DNA of 64,000 nt from Bacteroidetes bacterium RIFCSPLOWO2_12_FULL_37_12 (GTDB lineage: Bacteria; Bacteroidota; Bacteroidia; 2-12-FULL-37-12), in contig MEPC01000016.1 of assembly GCA_001769655.1 (NCBI GenBank), positions 1-64,000 of the forward strand, in the 5' to 3' direction. The notes under the pieces were generated by a model that was given only the letters and a program-made list of their open reading frames with translations, was not told the DNA's origin and searched no databases. The translations under genes and the position numbers were made by a program. Positions 53,280-61,899 of this stretch are shown piece by piece. The stretch's first letter is position 1. The number at the start of each line of letters is the position of its first letter.

Positions 53280-54119
53280 ATGATTAAAAAATTACTTAAA
53301 GCAATTATACCAGAAAAATTTATTAAAAAATTCTGGTGGTATCATTGGTACATTACCCAATTGGCTGTGCCAAATATAAGAAAAGGAAAAATTTATTTTA
53401 ATTTACGTTTTCGAATAACTGTTAAGCACCCCTATTACCTTTCACGTGGACCTCTTACCTATAATGAAGATGGTTTGGCTACTTCTCATATTTGTGGTTT
53501 TTTAAGTGATCCAAAATTTACCGCTTCTTATTCACTTGGTGAAAGAACAGGATCATTTGGCTCATCGGTAATAAGGTATCGTGCTTATATAGCGTGTTGG
53601 TGTGCCTCACAGGTAAAAGGATTGCAAGGGGATTTTGTTGAATGTGGCGTGAATAAAGGAGGTTTGTCAAGAACAATAATAAACTATATTGACTTTGATT
53701 CTTTAGGAAAAACTTTATATTTGCTGGATACATTTAATGGTTTAGTAGAAGAACTTATTTCACCTGAGGAAAAAAATCAGGGTATTAAAAGCAGGGACTA
53801 TGAAGAGTGTTACCATGAAGTACAAAATACTTTCAAAAATCATAATGTTAAAATCATCAGAGGAACCGTACCGGATACTTTAGTACAAGTAGGTTCAGAT
53901 AAGGTGTGCTACCTTTCCATAGATATGAATTGCATATATCCTGAAATAAAAGCATTGGATTATTTTTGGGATAAATTAGTGCCAGGAGCTATGGTTTTAC
54001 TTGATGATTATGGTAGAACTTCATTTCCTGAACATAAACCTACCTATGATGATTATGTTCAAACTAAAGGAAAACAAATTCTTACTTTGCCTACAGGTCA
54101 AGGGCTTTTAATTATGTGA
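53280..54119 (+). CDS. TylF/MycF-family O-methyltransferase
   Basis: SAM-dependent sugar O-methyltransferase family (macrocin O-methyltransferase), 279 residues. Motifs: GDFVECGVNKGG (SAM binding), LYLLDTFNG, the LSIDMN metal-site region and MVLLDDYG. These enzymes methylate sugar hydroxyls using a divalent metal. The ATG at 53280 gives a basic N-terminus (MIKKLLKAIIPEKFIKKFWW); an in-frame TTG 8 codons before is less likely. It converges with an FkbM-type methyltransferase gene after 6 bases. Confidence 0.87.
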   Translation: MIKKLLKAIIPEKFIKKFWWYHWYITQLAVPNIRKGKIYFNLRFRITVKHPYYLSRGPLTYNEDGLATSHICGFLSDPKFTASYSLGERTGSFGSSVIRYRAYIACWCASQVKGLQGDFVECGVNKGGLSRTIINYIDFDSLGKTLYLLDTFNGLVEELISPEEKNQGIKSRDYEECYHEVQNTFKNHNVKIIRGTVPDTLVQVGSDKVCYLSIDMNCIYPEIKALDYFWDKLVPGAMVLLDDYGRTSFPEHKPTYDDYVQTKGKQILTLPTGQGLLIM

Positions 54120-54125
54120 AAAGTG

Positions 54126-55187
54126 TTAGTTTAATGGTTGGAATATCTTAGGATTTTTATGAAGAATTAATTTAGGGCTAACACCTGAACAGAGTTTTAA
54201 ATTATGTTTTTCTACAAGAGTAATATCCTTAATAGCCAACATGTTAAATCCGTGAGGTGGACCTTCAAGGTATATATTTGAAACAGGAATAATTTCTATA
54301 GGTCTTCCACTCATGTTAACATTCCCTTGATAGTCCCTAATTGCAAAGGAAGTATATCCTAAATCGTTTAAATATTTAATTATATCAGTATTTTCTAATC
54401 CATGGCTCCAGTCAATGTAGGAGCGATGAACTTCAAAAATTAGATTCGGAGCTTCATTTGCATTTTTTTTTAGAAAATATTCAGCTCCTTGAAGAATAGC
54501 AAACTCCCCCCCTTCAACATCAACCATAATAAGTTCAATTTTATTAATACCTTTCTCTTTGCAATAGGTTGCAATAGTTACAGCCTGAATACCTTTATTC
54601 GTTTCAATAGTTCCTGCGTGAGAATCTTCACCCACTATTGACAAATAGGTGTTGTCATTTTTCCAAAGACCTTTAAAATTAATAACCATGTTATTTAAGG
54701 AATTGTTTTCTGCATTATAACGAAGCATTTCTAATGACTCAGAATTAACCTCAAAACAGTGACATACCCCGGCGTTTTTCTTAATAGATTGTGCTAAAAG
54801 AAGGGCTTGATCTCCAAAGTATGCGCCCCCCACAATAACATTTTTTGCTTTTTCGGAAAGTTCCAGTAAAAGTTTTGTCGTTTGTGGTTCCCAAACATGG
54901 TCGGAATGTTCTTCTGACATCAAAAAATCTCTGGCTATTTTTGAGCGATACTTGCAGGTTATTACAAGACCCGAAGAAAGAGTTTTGACAATTTGATCAT
55001 CAGGTCCATATAGAGAATCTACTATAGGACCGCTTATCTCTTCACGAACATTTATTCCAGATACATTTAGTTTCTTTTCTGAGCTTTTTAAAAAATCAAC
55101 CATTTGCTGGCGCAAGTTGATATTAGAGCCTAACTTGGCGATAGCTTCCTTAAGGTCGCCCGAGGAAAATGGTTTGATTGTTTTCAT
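54126..55187 (-). CDS. FkbM-family methyltransferase
   Basis: Protein of 353 residues. FkbM signatures are CFEVNSESLEMLRYNAENN and IMVDVEGGEFAILQGAEYFL, with a SAM-binding NVIVGGAYFGDQALLLAQ. A long N-terminal extension of about 110 residues precedes the methyltransferase domain. These enzymes O-methylate sugars or other small molecules. It has a -7 box directly upstream and shares a 94-base divergent gap with the epimerase gene. Confidence 0.85.
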   Translation of the reverse strand: MKTIKPFSSGDLKEAIAKLGSNINLRQQMVDFLKSSEKKLNVSGINVREEISGPIVDSLYGPDDQIVKTLSSGLVITCKYRSKIARDFLMSEEHSDHVWEPQTTKLLLELSEKAKNVIVGGAYFGDQALLLAQSIKKNAGVCHCFEVNSESLEMLRYNAENNSLNNMVINFKGLWKNDNTYLSIVGEDSHAGTIETNKGIQAVTIATYCKEKGINKIELIMVDVEGGEFAILQGAEYFLKKNANEAPNLIFEVHRSYIDWSHGLENTDIIKYLNDLGYTSFAIRDYQGNVNMSGRPIEIIPVSNIYLEGPPHGFNMLAIKDITLVEKHNLKLCSGVSPKLILHKNPKIFQPLN

Positions 55188-55195
55188 AAATCAGA

Positions 55196-55203
55196 CAAAT
55201 TTA
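55196..55203 (-). promoter_or_regulatory. -7 box for the FkbM gene
   Basis: TAAATTTG on the minus strand, an exact TAnnTTTG match, 8 bases before the ATG at 55187. One base separates it from the divergent box at 55205-55212. Confidence 0.45.
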
Positions 55204-55204
55204 T

Positions 55205-55212
55205 TACTTTTG
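55205..55212 (+). promoter_or_regulatory. -7 box for the epimerase-CmcI operon
   Basis: TACTTTTG, an exact TAnnTTTG match, 69 bases before the ATG at 55282. A TTG at 55178-55180 is 24 bases upstream, slightly far for -33. Confidence 0.5.
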
Positions 55213-55281
55213 TATGATAAAATTATTACAATTGTATTTAATGTTGAAACTAATAGAAATCACCTCTCTTTTTTTTTCATT

Positions 55282-56106
55282 ATGAAATTTACCATTCTAG
55301 GTTCTTCCGGTTTTATTGGTACACACCTTGCAAATTATTTAAAACAACAATCCATAAATTGTTTTACTCCATCAAAAGAATATGTTTTATCAAAAAATGA
55401 AAATCTTGGTCATCTGGTCTATTGCATAGGGCTTACGGCTGATTTTAGGCAGAAACCAATGGAAACAATAAAATCACATGTCTGTAAACTTATTGAAATT
55501 TTAGAAAATGCAACGTTTGAGACATTTTTATACCTTTCTTCCACAAGAGTTTACCTTGGAAGCAATTCCGGAAATGAATGGGATAAAATAACCGTGGAAC
55601 CAACTGATCCAAACTATTTGTATAATATTTCAAAACTAATGGGGGAATCAATTTGTCTTTCCATTCCAAAACCAACGGTACGTGTTGTAAGAATATCTAA
55701 TGTTATTGGTTTTGATTTTAATTCGGATAATTTATTGTATTTTCTTATTAAAGAATCCTTTGATAAAAAAAATATTATTTTAAGGCAATCCATAAAATCC
55801 ACAAAGGATTATGTAAGCATTGATGATGTAACCAAAATGATAACCTTGATTTCTCAAAAAGGAAGATGCAGGTTATACAACATTGCAAGTGGTTTTTGTC
55901 TGTCTCATGAACAATTAATTAATGAGATAAGGAAACAAATCCCTTGCGATGTTGAAGTAAACGAAAATGCGCCTGAATTAACCTATCCTGAAATTTCAAT
56001 TGAAAGAATTAAAAATGAATTTTCTTTTATTCCAAAGAACATTCTTCACGATATGCAATCATTAATAAAACAATATAAAGAGGAAAAAATAAATGATACA
56101 AATTAA
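55282..56106 (+). CDS. NAD-dependent epimerase/dehydratase (short extended SDR)
   Basis: Protein of 274 residues with Rossmann motif GSSGFIG (6-12), LYLSSTRVYLG, and the catalytic YNISK (YxxxK). It is at the short end for extended SDRs. The long upstream extension of the frame is antisense to the FkbM gene; ATG 55282 starts the Rossmann strand. Its 3' end overlaps the start of the CmcI-like gene by 14 bases, so the two are co-translated. Specificity unknown; reductase of a keto-sugar is as likely as epimerase. Confidence 0.82.
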   Translation: MKFTILGSSGFIGTHLANYLKQQSINCFTPSKEYVLSKNENLGHLVYCIGLTADFRQKPMETIKSHVCKLIEILENATFETFLYLSSTRVYLGSNSGNEWDKITVEPTDPNYLYNISKLMGESICLSIPKPTVRVVRISNVIGFDFNSDNLLYFLIKESFDKKNIILRQSIKSTKDYVSIDDVTKMITLISQKGRCRLYNIASGFCLSHEQLINEIRKQIPCDVEVNENAPELTYPEISIERIKNEFSFIPKNILHDMQSLIKQYKEEKINDTN

Positions 56107-56845
56107 TACACAAAAAGGTACAGTAACAAAAAATGGAAAGGAATTTAACTTAGGAAGTCCGGAAGCATTTAAAATTGTATCTGATATTTGGTTACGTAGC
56201 GGATGGGACGTGAAATATGTCTATTCTTTTGCATGGATGGGAAGACCTATCATTCAATTACCTGAGGATATAATTAGAATTCAAGAAGTAATCTTCAAAC
56301 TAAAACCCGATGTTATCATTGAGACAGGAGTAGCACACGGGGGTTCCCTTATGTTGTATGCCACACTTTGTAAGGCAATGGGAAAAGGAAAAGTTATAGG
56401 GATAGATATTGAAATTCGGCAAAACAACAGAAAGGCGATAGAAGAACATTTATTATATCCTTACATATCTTTAATTGAGGGGAGTTCTACGGATGTAGCT
56501 ATTTTTGAAAAAGTAAAATCACATGTAAAACCGGATGACACGGTTTTAATTCTATTGGATTCAAATCATTCGTATTCACATGTTCTCAATGAATTAAGAA
56601 TTTATTCTTCACTTGTATCCATCTATTCCTATATTGTAGCAACCGATGGAATTATGGAATATTTAGTAGGAGCACCGCGAACAAATTCTGATTGGGAACA
56701 TAATAACCCTTTAAAAGCTGCAAAGCAATTTGTTATTGAGAATGAAAATTTTATTTTTGAGGAACCTGATTTTCCATTTAATGAGGGTATAATCAAAAAT
56801 AGAGTCACGTATTGGCCCTGCGCTTTTATTAAAAGAATTAAATAA
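56093..56845 (+). CDS. CmcI-family (cephalosporin hydroxylase-like) methyltransferase
   Basis: Protein of 250 residues of the CmcI/rhamnosyl O-methyltransferase family. Motifs: VIIETGVAHGGSLMLYA for SAM binding, GIDIEIRQ, LLDSNHSYSHV with metal-ligand Asp and His, and SYIVATDGIMEYL. Despite the family name these are mainly SAM-dependent O-methyltransferases. Overlaps the preceding epimerase gene by 14 bases. No gene lies in the 129 bases after it. Confidence 0.85.
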   Translation: MIQINTQKGTVTKNGKEFNLGSPEAFKIVSDIWLRSGWDVKYVYSFAWMGRPIIQLPEDIIRIQEVIFKLKPDVIIETGVAHGGSLMLYATLCKAMGKGKVIGIDIEIRQNNRKAIEEHLLYPYISLIEGSSTDVAIFEKVKSHVKPDDTVLILLDSNHSYSHVLNELRIYSSLVSIYSYIVATDGIMEYLVGAPRTNSDWEHNNPLKAAKQFVIENENFIFEEPDFPFNEGIIKNRVTYWPCAFIKRIK

Positions 56846-56974
56846 AAATACATATCTCTAAAATTACGTTGTGCCCATCCATTGAATGAATGTTTGTGTA
56901 AATAGCCCTAAAGGCAGTTTTTCGACAGTTAAGCTAGAATTTTGATGAAGAGTAAAAATATTTTTAGAGGCAAA

Positions 56975-58042
56975 CTAAGTTTTATTCATTTTAAAATATT
57001 TTTTTATTCGTACAAGCTCTTTTTTCCCTTCCTTTTCAAAAAAAGGAAAACCATCAATTCCCTTGGTTTGATTAATTAAAATATGCTGGAAACGGAAAAA
57101 TCCTATATGTTTATTGTAGGCATTTATAATTAATTTCCCGATACAAGGAAGCATTCTGATTTTTTCTTTAAAAACAGATAATCTTGATGGATTATCAAAT
57201 GTATTTTTTTCCAAAGCACATCTTTTTTCCCAAATTTCTACATAGGAAGTCATAGCACCCTCAATAATTTTTTGACTTTCACCGGAAAGGATTAATTCGT
57301 ACCTTTGTAAATAATCTGCAATACAATTAATAAAATAACGGTATTCTTCACTATTTGATTCTAAAGAAATTATATCTGAAACACTTACTGTTATGGCACC
57401 GGATGATTGAGCAGATATCTCTCTTACTCCATAAAAAACAGGTAATACTTTATACTTTCCATGAATTAGAGAAAAAAAGATTGCCATAAATTCCTGAAAA
57501 TAATAGTTTGTAATATGAAATCTGGAATATTCAAATGATTTAAGTATGTTTTCGGTAAATTGAACACTATAAAAAGTAGTCATCTGGTTTGAAAACATTG
57601 TTTTAATTCGCATAGAGGGTATCTCTTGATTAATATCCAATCCGACAGAATGTAAATATTTTGGAGAAAAAAGAACTCTGGTTTGATGTTTCTGTATTCC
57701 AATATAGTAACCATTTACTGAGGAATAATCAGGATTTTCTTTAAGAAATTTGAGACATGTGGATATACCAGATGTAAGAATAAAATCATCATCGGCACAG
57801 ATAACAATATATTTTGTCTTTACGTTTAGAATTGATTGGTAAATTTTTTCACCAAATGAAGTGTTTGGAAAATGAAAGTAACGGGTTTGTGACAAATTTA
57901 TTTGTTCAGAATATTTTGTTTCGGATGAATCTCCTATTACGATATTAATCGGTGTGTCTTTGTAATATTCCAGGAGACGTTTAAGGTAACTATGCCTGTT
58001 ATGAGTTGGAATAAAAAGCGTTATATCATTGAAAACATCCAT
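56975..58042 (-). CDS. Glycosyltransferase of the TIGR00180 type
   Basis: Protein of 355 residues. N-terminal GT-A features: DITLFIPTHNRHSYLKRLLEYY, IVIGDSSE and YIVICADDDFIL with a DDD metal motif; the long C-terminal half is family-specific (SNQMTTFYSVQFTENIL). The pattern fits the TIGR00180-domain glycosyltransferases of polysaccharide loci. ATG 58042 is preferred; an in-frame TTG at 58063 is 7 codons upstream and overlaps a -7 box. It follows the RfbC-like gene by 17 bases. Confidence 0.8.
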   Translation of the reverse strand: MDVFNDITLFIPTHNRHSYLKRLLEYYKDTPINIVIGDSSETKYSEQINLSQTRYFHFPNTSFGEKIYQSILNVKTKYIVICADDDFILTSGISTCLKFLKENPDYSSVNGYYIGIQKHQTRVLFSPKYLHSVGLDINQEIPSMRIKTMFSNQMTTFYSVQFTENILKSFEYSRFHITNYYFQEFMAIFFSLIHGKYKVLPVFYGVREISAQSSGAITVSVSDIISLESNSEEYRYFINCIADYLQRYELILSGESQKIIEGAMTSYVEIWEKRCALEKNTFDNPSRLSVFKEKIRMLPCIGKLIINAYNKHIGFFRFQHILINQTKGIDGFPFFEKEGKKELVRIKKYFKMNKT

Positions 58043-58046
58043 AAAA

Positions 58047-58054
58047 CAAATATA
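58047..58054 (-). promoter_or_regulatory. -7 box between the RfbC-like and glycosyltransferase genes
   Basis: TATATTTG on the minus strand, an exact TAnnTTTG match, 4 bases before the ATG at 58042 and within the stop region of the upstream gene. It may provide internal leaderless transcription. Confidence 0.3.
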
Positions 58055-58059
58055 AAATA

Positions 58060-58527
58060 TCAATAATCCTTCTTATTCCAATCATAAGGAATTTCATCAG
58101 ACCTTGGATCGATTCTTTTGTATTTTAATTCCGGATTATGGGCTTCTGATGCAATGTTACAAAATATTGAATAGGGATGAGTTATACATTCCAGAGCATT
58201 TGCTATCCCTGAAGGTATATGAACTAAACAGTAATTATCGTCTCCCAAAAATATTTCCTGGAATTTACCTGAAGTAGCAGAATCTTTGCGCATGTCAAAC
58301 ATTACTAATTTTAACATACCGTTCACACAAATATAATTTAAAATGAGTGTTTCGTGGATGTGCCAGCCATTAATGATACCCGGATAAAGTTTTTTAAAAT
58401 AAACTTCGCCAAAAGGATTTAGGATATTATCTGCCCTGACTCCATGAAGTATGGTGCCTCTTTCGTCAGGGATTCTTGATAAAGGTTGAACCACAACTCC
58501 TTCTAAAGAATGATTTGTTTTTAGCAT
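58060..58527 (-). CDS. RfbC-like sugar 3,5-epimerase / cupin
   Basis: Protein of 155 residues with the cupin fold of dTDP-4-dehydrorhamnose 3,5-epimerase: RIPDERGTILHG, EVYFKKLYPGIINGWHIHETL (HxH), and a C-terminal PRSDEIPYDW typical of RfbC. It is shorter than RhlC/RfbC (about 180 residues), so it may be a related isomerase. In an operon with the C-methyltransferase upstream (37 bases) and a glycosyltransferase downstream; the combination of C-methyltransferase and 3,5-epimerase is characteristic of branched-sugar pathways. Confidence 0.82.
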   Translation of the reverse strand: MLKTNHSLEGVVVQPLSRIPDERGTILHGVRADNILNPFGEVYFKKLYPGIINGWHIHETLILNYICVNGMLKLVMFDMRKDSATSGKFQEIFLGDDNYCLVHIPSGIANALECITHPYSIFCNIASEAHNPELKYKRIDPRSDEIPYDWNKKDY

Positions 58528-58564
58528 TTTTTATTATTGAGAGGGTAAATTTAATGATTATTCT

Positions 58565-59812
58565 TCAGATTTTATCTATTTCTTCTTCACTAATAAACCG
58601 CGGAGAATCCGGCAAAGGAACAATAATCTTACCTTTAAATTTGTAAATATCTCTCAAATTACGGACAATTTCCTGATAAAAATTCCAGGCAAGGATGACT
58701 ACGCAGGAAGGTTTTTTAGTTAGCATTTCTTCAGGACTTACAATAGGAATATGAGTGCCAGCAGTTAAATGGTTATGTTTTAAAGAGTTTTGGTCAGCAA
58801 TACATGAAATCAGATTTTTGTTAACCTGGCAAAAGTTGAGCAATGTAGAACTTCTGGCTGATGCACCATACCCTGCAATAATTGCTCCCGATGATTTAAT
58901 ATCTGTGAGAACTTTTCTGAATTCTTCTCTGTGCAAAGTTGCTTGTTTTGCAAATTTTTCCCATCTTTCTAACGCATTAACTCCAAGTTCTTTTTCTATT
59001 TTTAATAGGTTAGTAACAGATTGCGTGGAAATAATTGGGATTTTTCTGAAAAAAACAACCAGAGAACCTCCGCATAAAGGACTTGGGATTACATCCTGTA
59101 TAAAGAGGTTAAATTTTTTAAACAACATACTGATACTATACAAACTAAAATAACAAAGGTGTTCATGATATATTGAATCATATTGTAGTCCTTCAAGTAT
59201 TTGTTTTGAGTAATGAAATTCTATAGCTAATAATCCCTCATCCTTCATGCAAACAGACAATCCTTTAACAAAATCTAACGTGTTCGCTACATGAGGGAGA
59301 GCATTTCGCACAAAAATGAAATCAGCTTTTGAATTCTCTGCAATAAATTTCAGCGCATAATCGGAGCTAAAAAATTCACAAAACGTTGGAATTCCTCTTT
59401 TTTCAGCCATTTCAGCAATATTACCGGCTGGGTCTATACCTTGAACTTTATAACCGTTATTTTTAAATGGTTCAAGAAAAGTACCATCATTGCTGGCAAT
59501 TTCCATAACAAACATGTTCTCAGAATGAGCCATCCTGGAAACCGCTTCGTTATAAAAATGCTCAGCCCAGATTTTAGTTTCCTTTGAAGTCCCGGTGACC
59601 CAAAAATATTTTGAGAATAATTCTTTGGGGTTTGCAGTTTCATTTAATTGAATTAAAGAACAAGAGGAACATCGACTTAAAGACAGTGGAAACCTATAAT
59701 CGGGAGATTCCTTTGTAGGTAATAATGAATTGGAAAAAGGATGACACCCAAGATCAAAAAATGAAATTAATTGAGTAGATCCACAAATGCGGCAAGAAGA
59801 AATTTTCTGCAT
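58565..59812 (-). CDS. NDP-hexose C-methyltransferase (Methyltransf_13/14 architecture)
   Basis: Protein of 415 residues. The zinc-binding N-terminal domain has C7, C10, C48 and C51 (CRIC, CSSC), then a SAM domain with VMEIASNDGTFLEPF, then a C-terminal domain with IIAGYGASARSSTLLNF and VVILAWNFYQEI. These three domains (PF08421, methyltransferase core, PF08484) are characteristic of C-3 or C-5 methylation of keto sugars such as in NovU, TylCIII or yersiniose pathways. In operon with a sugar epimerase upstream (7 bases) and an RfbC-like gene downstream. With rfbF at 30402 this suggests a CDP-linked branched sugar, but the dehydratase is not in view. Confidence 0.87.
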   Translation of the reverse strand: MQKISSCRICGSTQLISFFDLGCHPFSNSLLPTKESPDYRFPLSLSRCSSCSLIQLNETANPKELFSKYFWVTGTSKETKIWAEHFYNEAVSRMAHSENMFVMEIASNDGTFLEPFKNNGYKVQGIDPAGNIAEMAEKRGIPTFCEFFSSDYALKFIAENSKADFIFVRNALPHVANTLDFVKGLSVCMKDEGLLAIEFHYSKQILEGLQYDSIYHEHLCYFSLYSISMLFKKFNLFIQDVIPSPLCGGSLVVFFRKIPIISTQSVTNLLKIEKELGVNALERWEKFAKQATLHREEFRKVLTDIKSSGAIIAGYGASARSSTLLNFCQVNKNLISCIADQNSLKHNHLTAGTHIPIVSPEEMLTKKPSCVVILAWNFYQEIVRNLRDIYKFKGKIIVPLPDSPRFISEEEIDKI

Positions 59813-59819
59813 GTAAATA

Positions 59820-60788
59820 TTATTTTTTCAACAAACTTTTCTGCCAATCAATTGTTCTAAGCATTCCTTCTTTTAATGATATCCGGGGAGAAAAACCCAG
59901 GGCAGAAATTTTGTTAATATCGGGAACCCTTCTTAGCACATCTTCATAATTACCAAAATTTTTGTAAGAAATTAGTTTGTAATTTAATTTTGAATTTGCT
60001 CCACGTATCAATGAATTGATTAATTTTGCTAGGTCAATAATCTTGATTTCTTCATCAGGAAATCCAGCGATATTGTAAATTTGATTGTTTGTTCTGTTAT
60101 CCATAATTAGAAATATAAGCCCGGAAACTGTGTCATCAACAAAAGTAAATGTACGTGTTTGTTTACCATCCCCATGTATTTCCAGAACATTATTTTCCAG
60201 AATATTTTGTATAAAAACAGATTGAGGTCCACCCCACCATGTAAGATTCTGATTAGGCCCGTATGAACCGAATAAACGTGCTATTGAATAAATTAATCCA
60301 TTTGCTTCAGCGTTTGCCTGTATGTAATGTTCGGCATAAATTTTTGAAACCGCATAAGCCCATCTTTTTACCGTGGTAGGTCCCAGCATTAAATCTGAAT
60401 TTTCGCTGTATGGTAATTGTTTATTTTTGCCATAAACATCCGAAGTGGAAGTCATAACTAATTTACATCTATGCTTAATACAATACGATACCACATTTTT
60501 AACCATAGCAAGATTATCTTCAAGAGTTCTTAGTGAATTAGTGTATCTTGGAATTTTCATTGATGCCAGGTGAATCAGAACCTCACCACGTATTCCCCGG
60601 AATGTATTTTCGTTTCGGATGTCCGCATTGATAAACCTGAAATTAGTTGACTTCAATAAATATTTAATATTTCTCATATATCCAAAACTCAGATTATCAA
60701 TTCCAATAATCTTTATATTTTGTGATAATAAATGTTTGGCTAGGTTAGAGCCGATGAAACCGGCTACCCCGGTAATTATTACTTTCAT
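59820..60788 (-). CDS. NAD-dependent epimerase/dehydratase (GalE-like)
   Basis: Extended SDR of 322 residues: GVAGFIG (7-13), IIGIDNLSFGY, HLASMKIPRYT, TSTSDVYG and YAVSK (YxxxK). The full-length architecture and DNLSFG resemble UDP-glucose 4-epimerase or dTDP/GDP-sugar dehydratases. ATG 60788 is preferred; upstream codons overlap the promoter. First gene of a minus-strand operon with C-methyltransferase, RfbC-like and glycosyltransferase genes, so it likely acts in the same sugar pathway. Confidence 0.87.
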   Translation of the reverse strand: MKVIITGVAGFIGSNLAKHLLSQNIKIIGIDNLSFGYMRNIKYLLKSTNFRFINADIRNENTFRGIRGEVLIHLASMKIPRYTNSLRTLEDNLAMVKNVVSYCIKHRCKLVMTSTSDVYGKNKQLPYSENSDLMLGPTTVKRWAYAVSKIYAEHYIQANAEANGLIYSIARLFGSYGPNQNLTWWGGPQSVFIQNILENNVLEIHGDGKQTRTFTFVDDTVSGLIFLIMDNRTNNQIYNIAGFPDEEIKIIDLAKLINSLIRGANSKLNYKLISYKNFGNYEDVLRRVPDINKISALGFSPRISLKEGMLRTIDWQKSLLKK

Positions 60789-60800
60789 GTTTAATTTTTT

Positions 60801-60831
60801 CAAAGGTATAAAAAGAATTTCTATTACCAAA
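60801..60831 (-). promoter_or_regulatory. Promoter of the epimerase-C-methyltransferase operon
   Basis: On the minus strand TTTG (60828-60831), 19 bases, then TACCTTTG (60801-60808), both exact. The ATG is 12 bases downstream. Confidence 0.75.
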
Positions 60832-60925
60832 ACCTTGTAATTTTTTAGGCGAAGGGGAATAAGCAACTGTTTTTATATTAAGCGTTTTTTAATTTTTTTA
60901 GTTATCTATAAAATAAAGAATAACA

Positions 60926-61086
60926 GTTACTGTTCAGTCCAAGATGAAAAAATACAATTTAGCCACGGATTACACGGATTAATGTTATAATAAGATATTA
61001 ATACCATTTTTAATCAGTGTAATCAGTGGCTAAAATTTTTTTCTTATTCAATTAGTGGCTCAATTAAATGGCTACTGAACTGTAAC
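60926..61086. repeat. Nested palindromic intergenic repeat, copy 3 (largest)
   Basis: Outer arms GTTACTGTTCAGT (60926-60938) and ACTGAACTGTAAC (61074-61086) pair in 12 of 13 positions. Inner 22-base arms (60960-60981 and 61011-61032) pair in 20 of 22; the left begins TAGCCACGGATTACACGG. Extra ATTAGTGGCT at 61051-61060 repeats the inner arm partly. It makes up most of the 407-base gap between divergent genes, where no gene is seen; the remainder holds two promoters. Confidence 0.75.
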
Positions 61087-61143
61087 GAATAACACTAAAT
61101 AAGTAGATTAAATAATTGATACAATTCTTTAGAATTTTTTTTG

Positions 61144-61151
61144 TACTTTTG
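61144..61151 (+). promoter_or_regulatory. -7 box for the class I methyltransferase gene
   Basis: TACTTTTG, an exact TAnnTTTG match, 44 bases before the ATG. A TTG at 61116-61118 is 25 bases upstream. Confidence 0.5.
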
Positions 61152-61195
61152 AAAAATTATCAAAAGGTTAATATTCTTAATAATTTGGACAGATA

Positions 61196-61825
61196 ATGAA
61201 AAACGAATATTTTAAAAATCGTTTCAAATTTAATAATGATAGAAAAGCAGTTTGGAAAGCATTAACTGAATTTTTTCAAAATGAAATTCCGGCAAACTCT
61301 ACCATTTTGGAGTTAGGTGCAGGTTATTGCGATTTTATTAATGGAATAAATGCCAAAAGAAAAATTGCCGTTGATGTCATCCCTGATTCAAAAATGTATT
61401 GCAATTCAGATATTGAATTTATTTGTTGCAATGTATTGGAAATATCCTTGGTAGCGGAGTCGGTAGATGTAGTATTTGCAAGTAATTTTCTGGAACACTT
61501 TAATGACACTGAACTTAATTTACTGTTTCAAAATTTAACAAAAATCATTAAGCCATCCGGAAAACTTATTCTCATGCAACCTAATTATTTTTATGCGTAT
61601 CGTGAATATTGGGATGACTACACACATAAAAAAGCATTTAGTCATTTCAGCATTTGTGATTTTTTGCAAAACAACGGGTTTATCATACAAAAACTATATA
61701 AACGATTTATCCCATTTTCATTTTATTCAAATCTTCCTAAGTCATACTGGCTAACAAAATTTTATTTAATGCTTCCGTACAAATTTTTTGCAAAACAAAT
61801 GTGTGTGATTGCTTTAAAAAAATGA
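61196..61825 (+). CDS. Class I SAM-dependent methyltransferase
   Basis: Protein of 209 residues of the Methyltransf_11/23 fold: ILELGAGYCDFING (motif I), IAVDVIPDSK (motif II acid), DVVFASNFLEHF and IIKPSGKLILMQPN (motif post-III). It may methylate a glycan, a lipid or a protein; substrate unknown. It starts downstream of its own -7 box, on the far side of the nested repeat, and is followed by a GT39-type gene after 74 bases. Confidence 0.82.
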   Translation: MKNEYFKNRFKFNNDRKAVWKALTEFFQNEIPANSTILELGAGYCDFINGINAKRKIAVDVIPDSKMYCNSDIEFICCNVLEISLVAESVDVVFASNFLEHFNDTELNLLFQNLTKIIKPSGKLILMQPNYFYAYREYWDDYTHKKAFSHFSICDFLQNNGFIIQKLYKRFIPFSFYSNLPKSYWLTKFYLMLPYKFFAKQMCVIALKK

Positions 61826-61899
61826 AAATTTATTTAAAATGAGAATAAAAGAATATTTTTCCTTATAATTTAGTTGATTAACGTTTCATATAAACAAAT

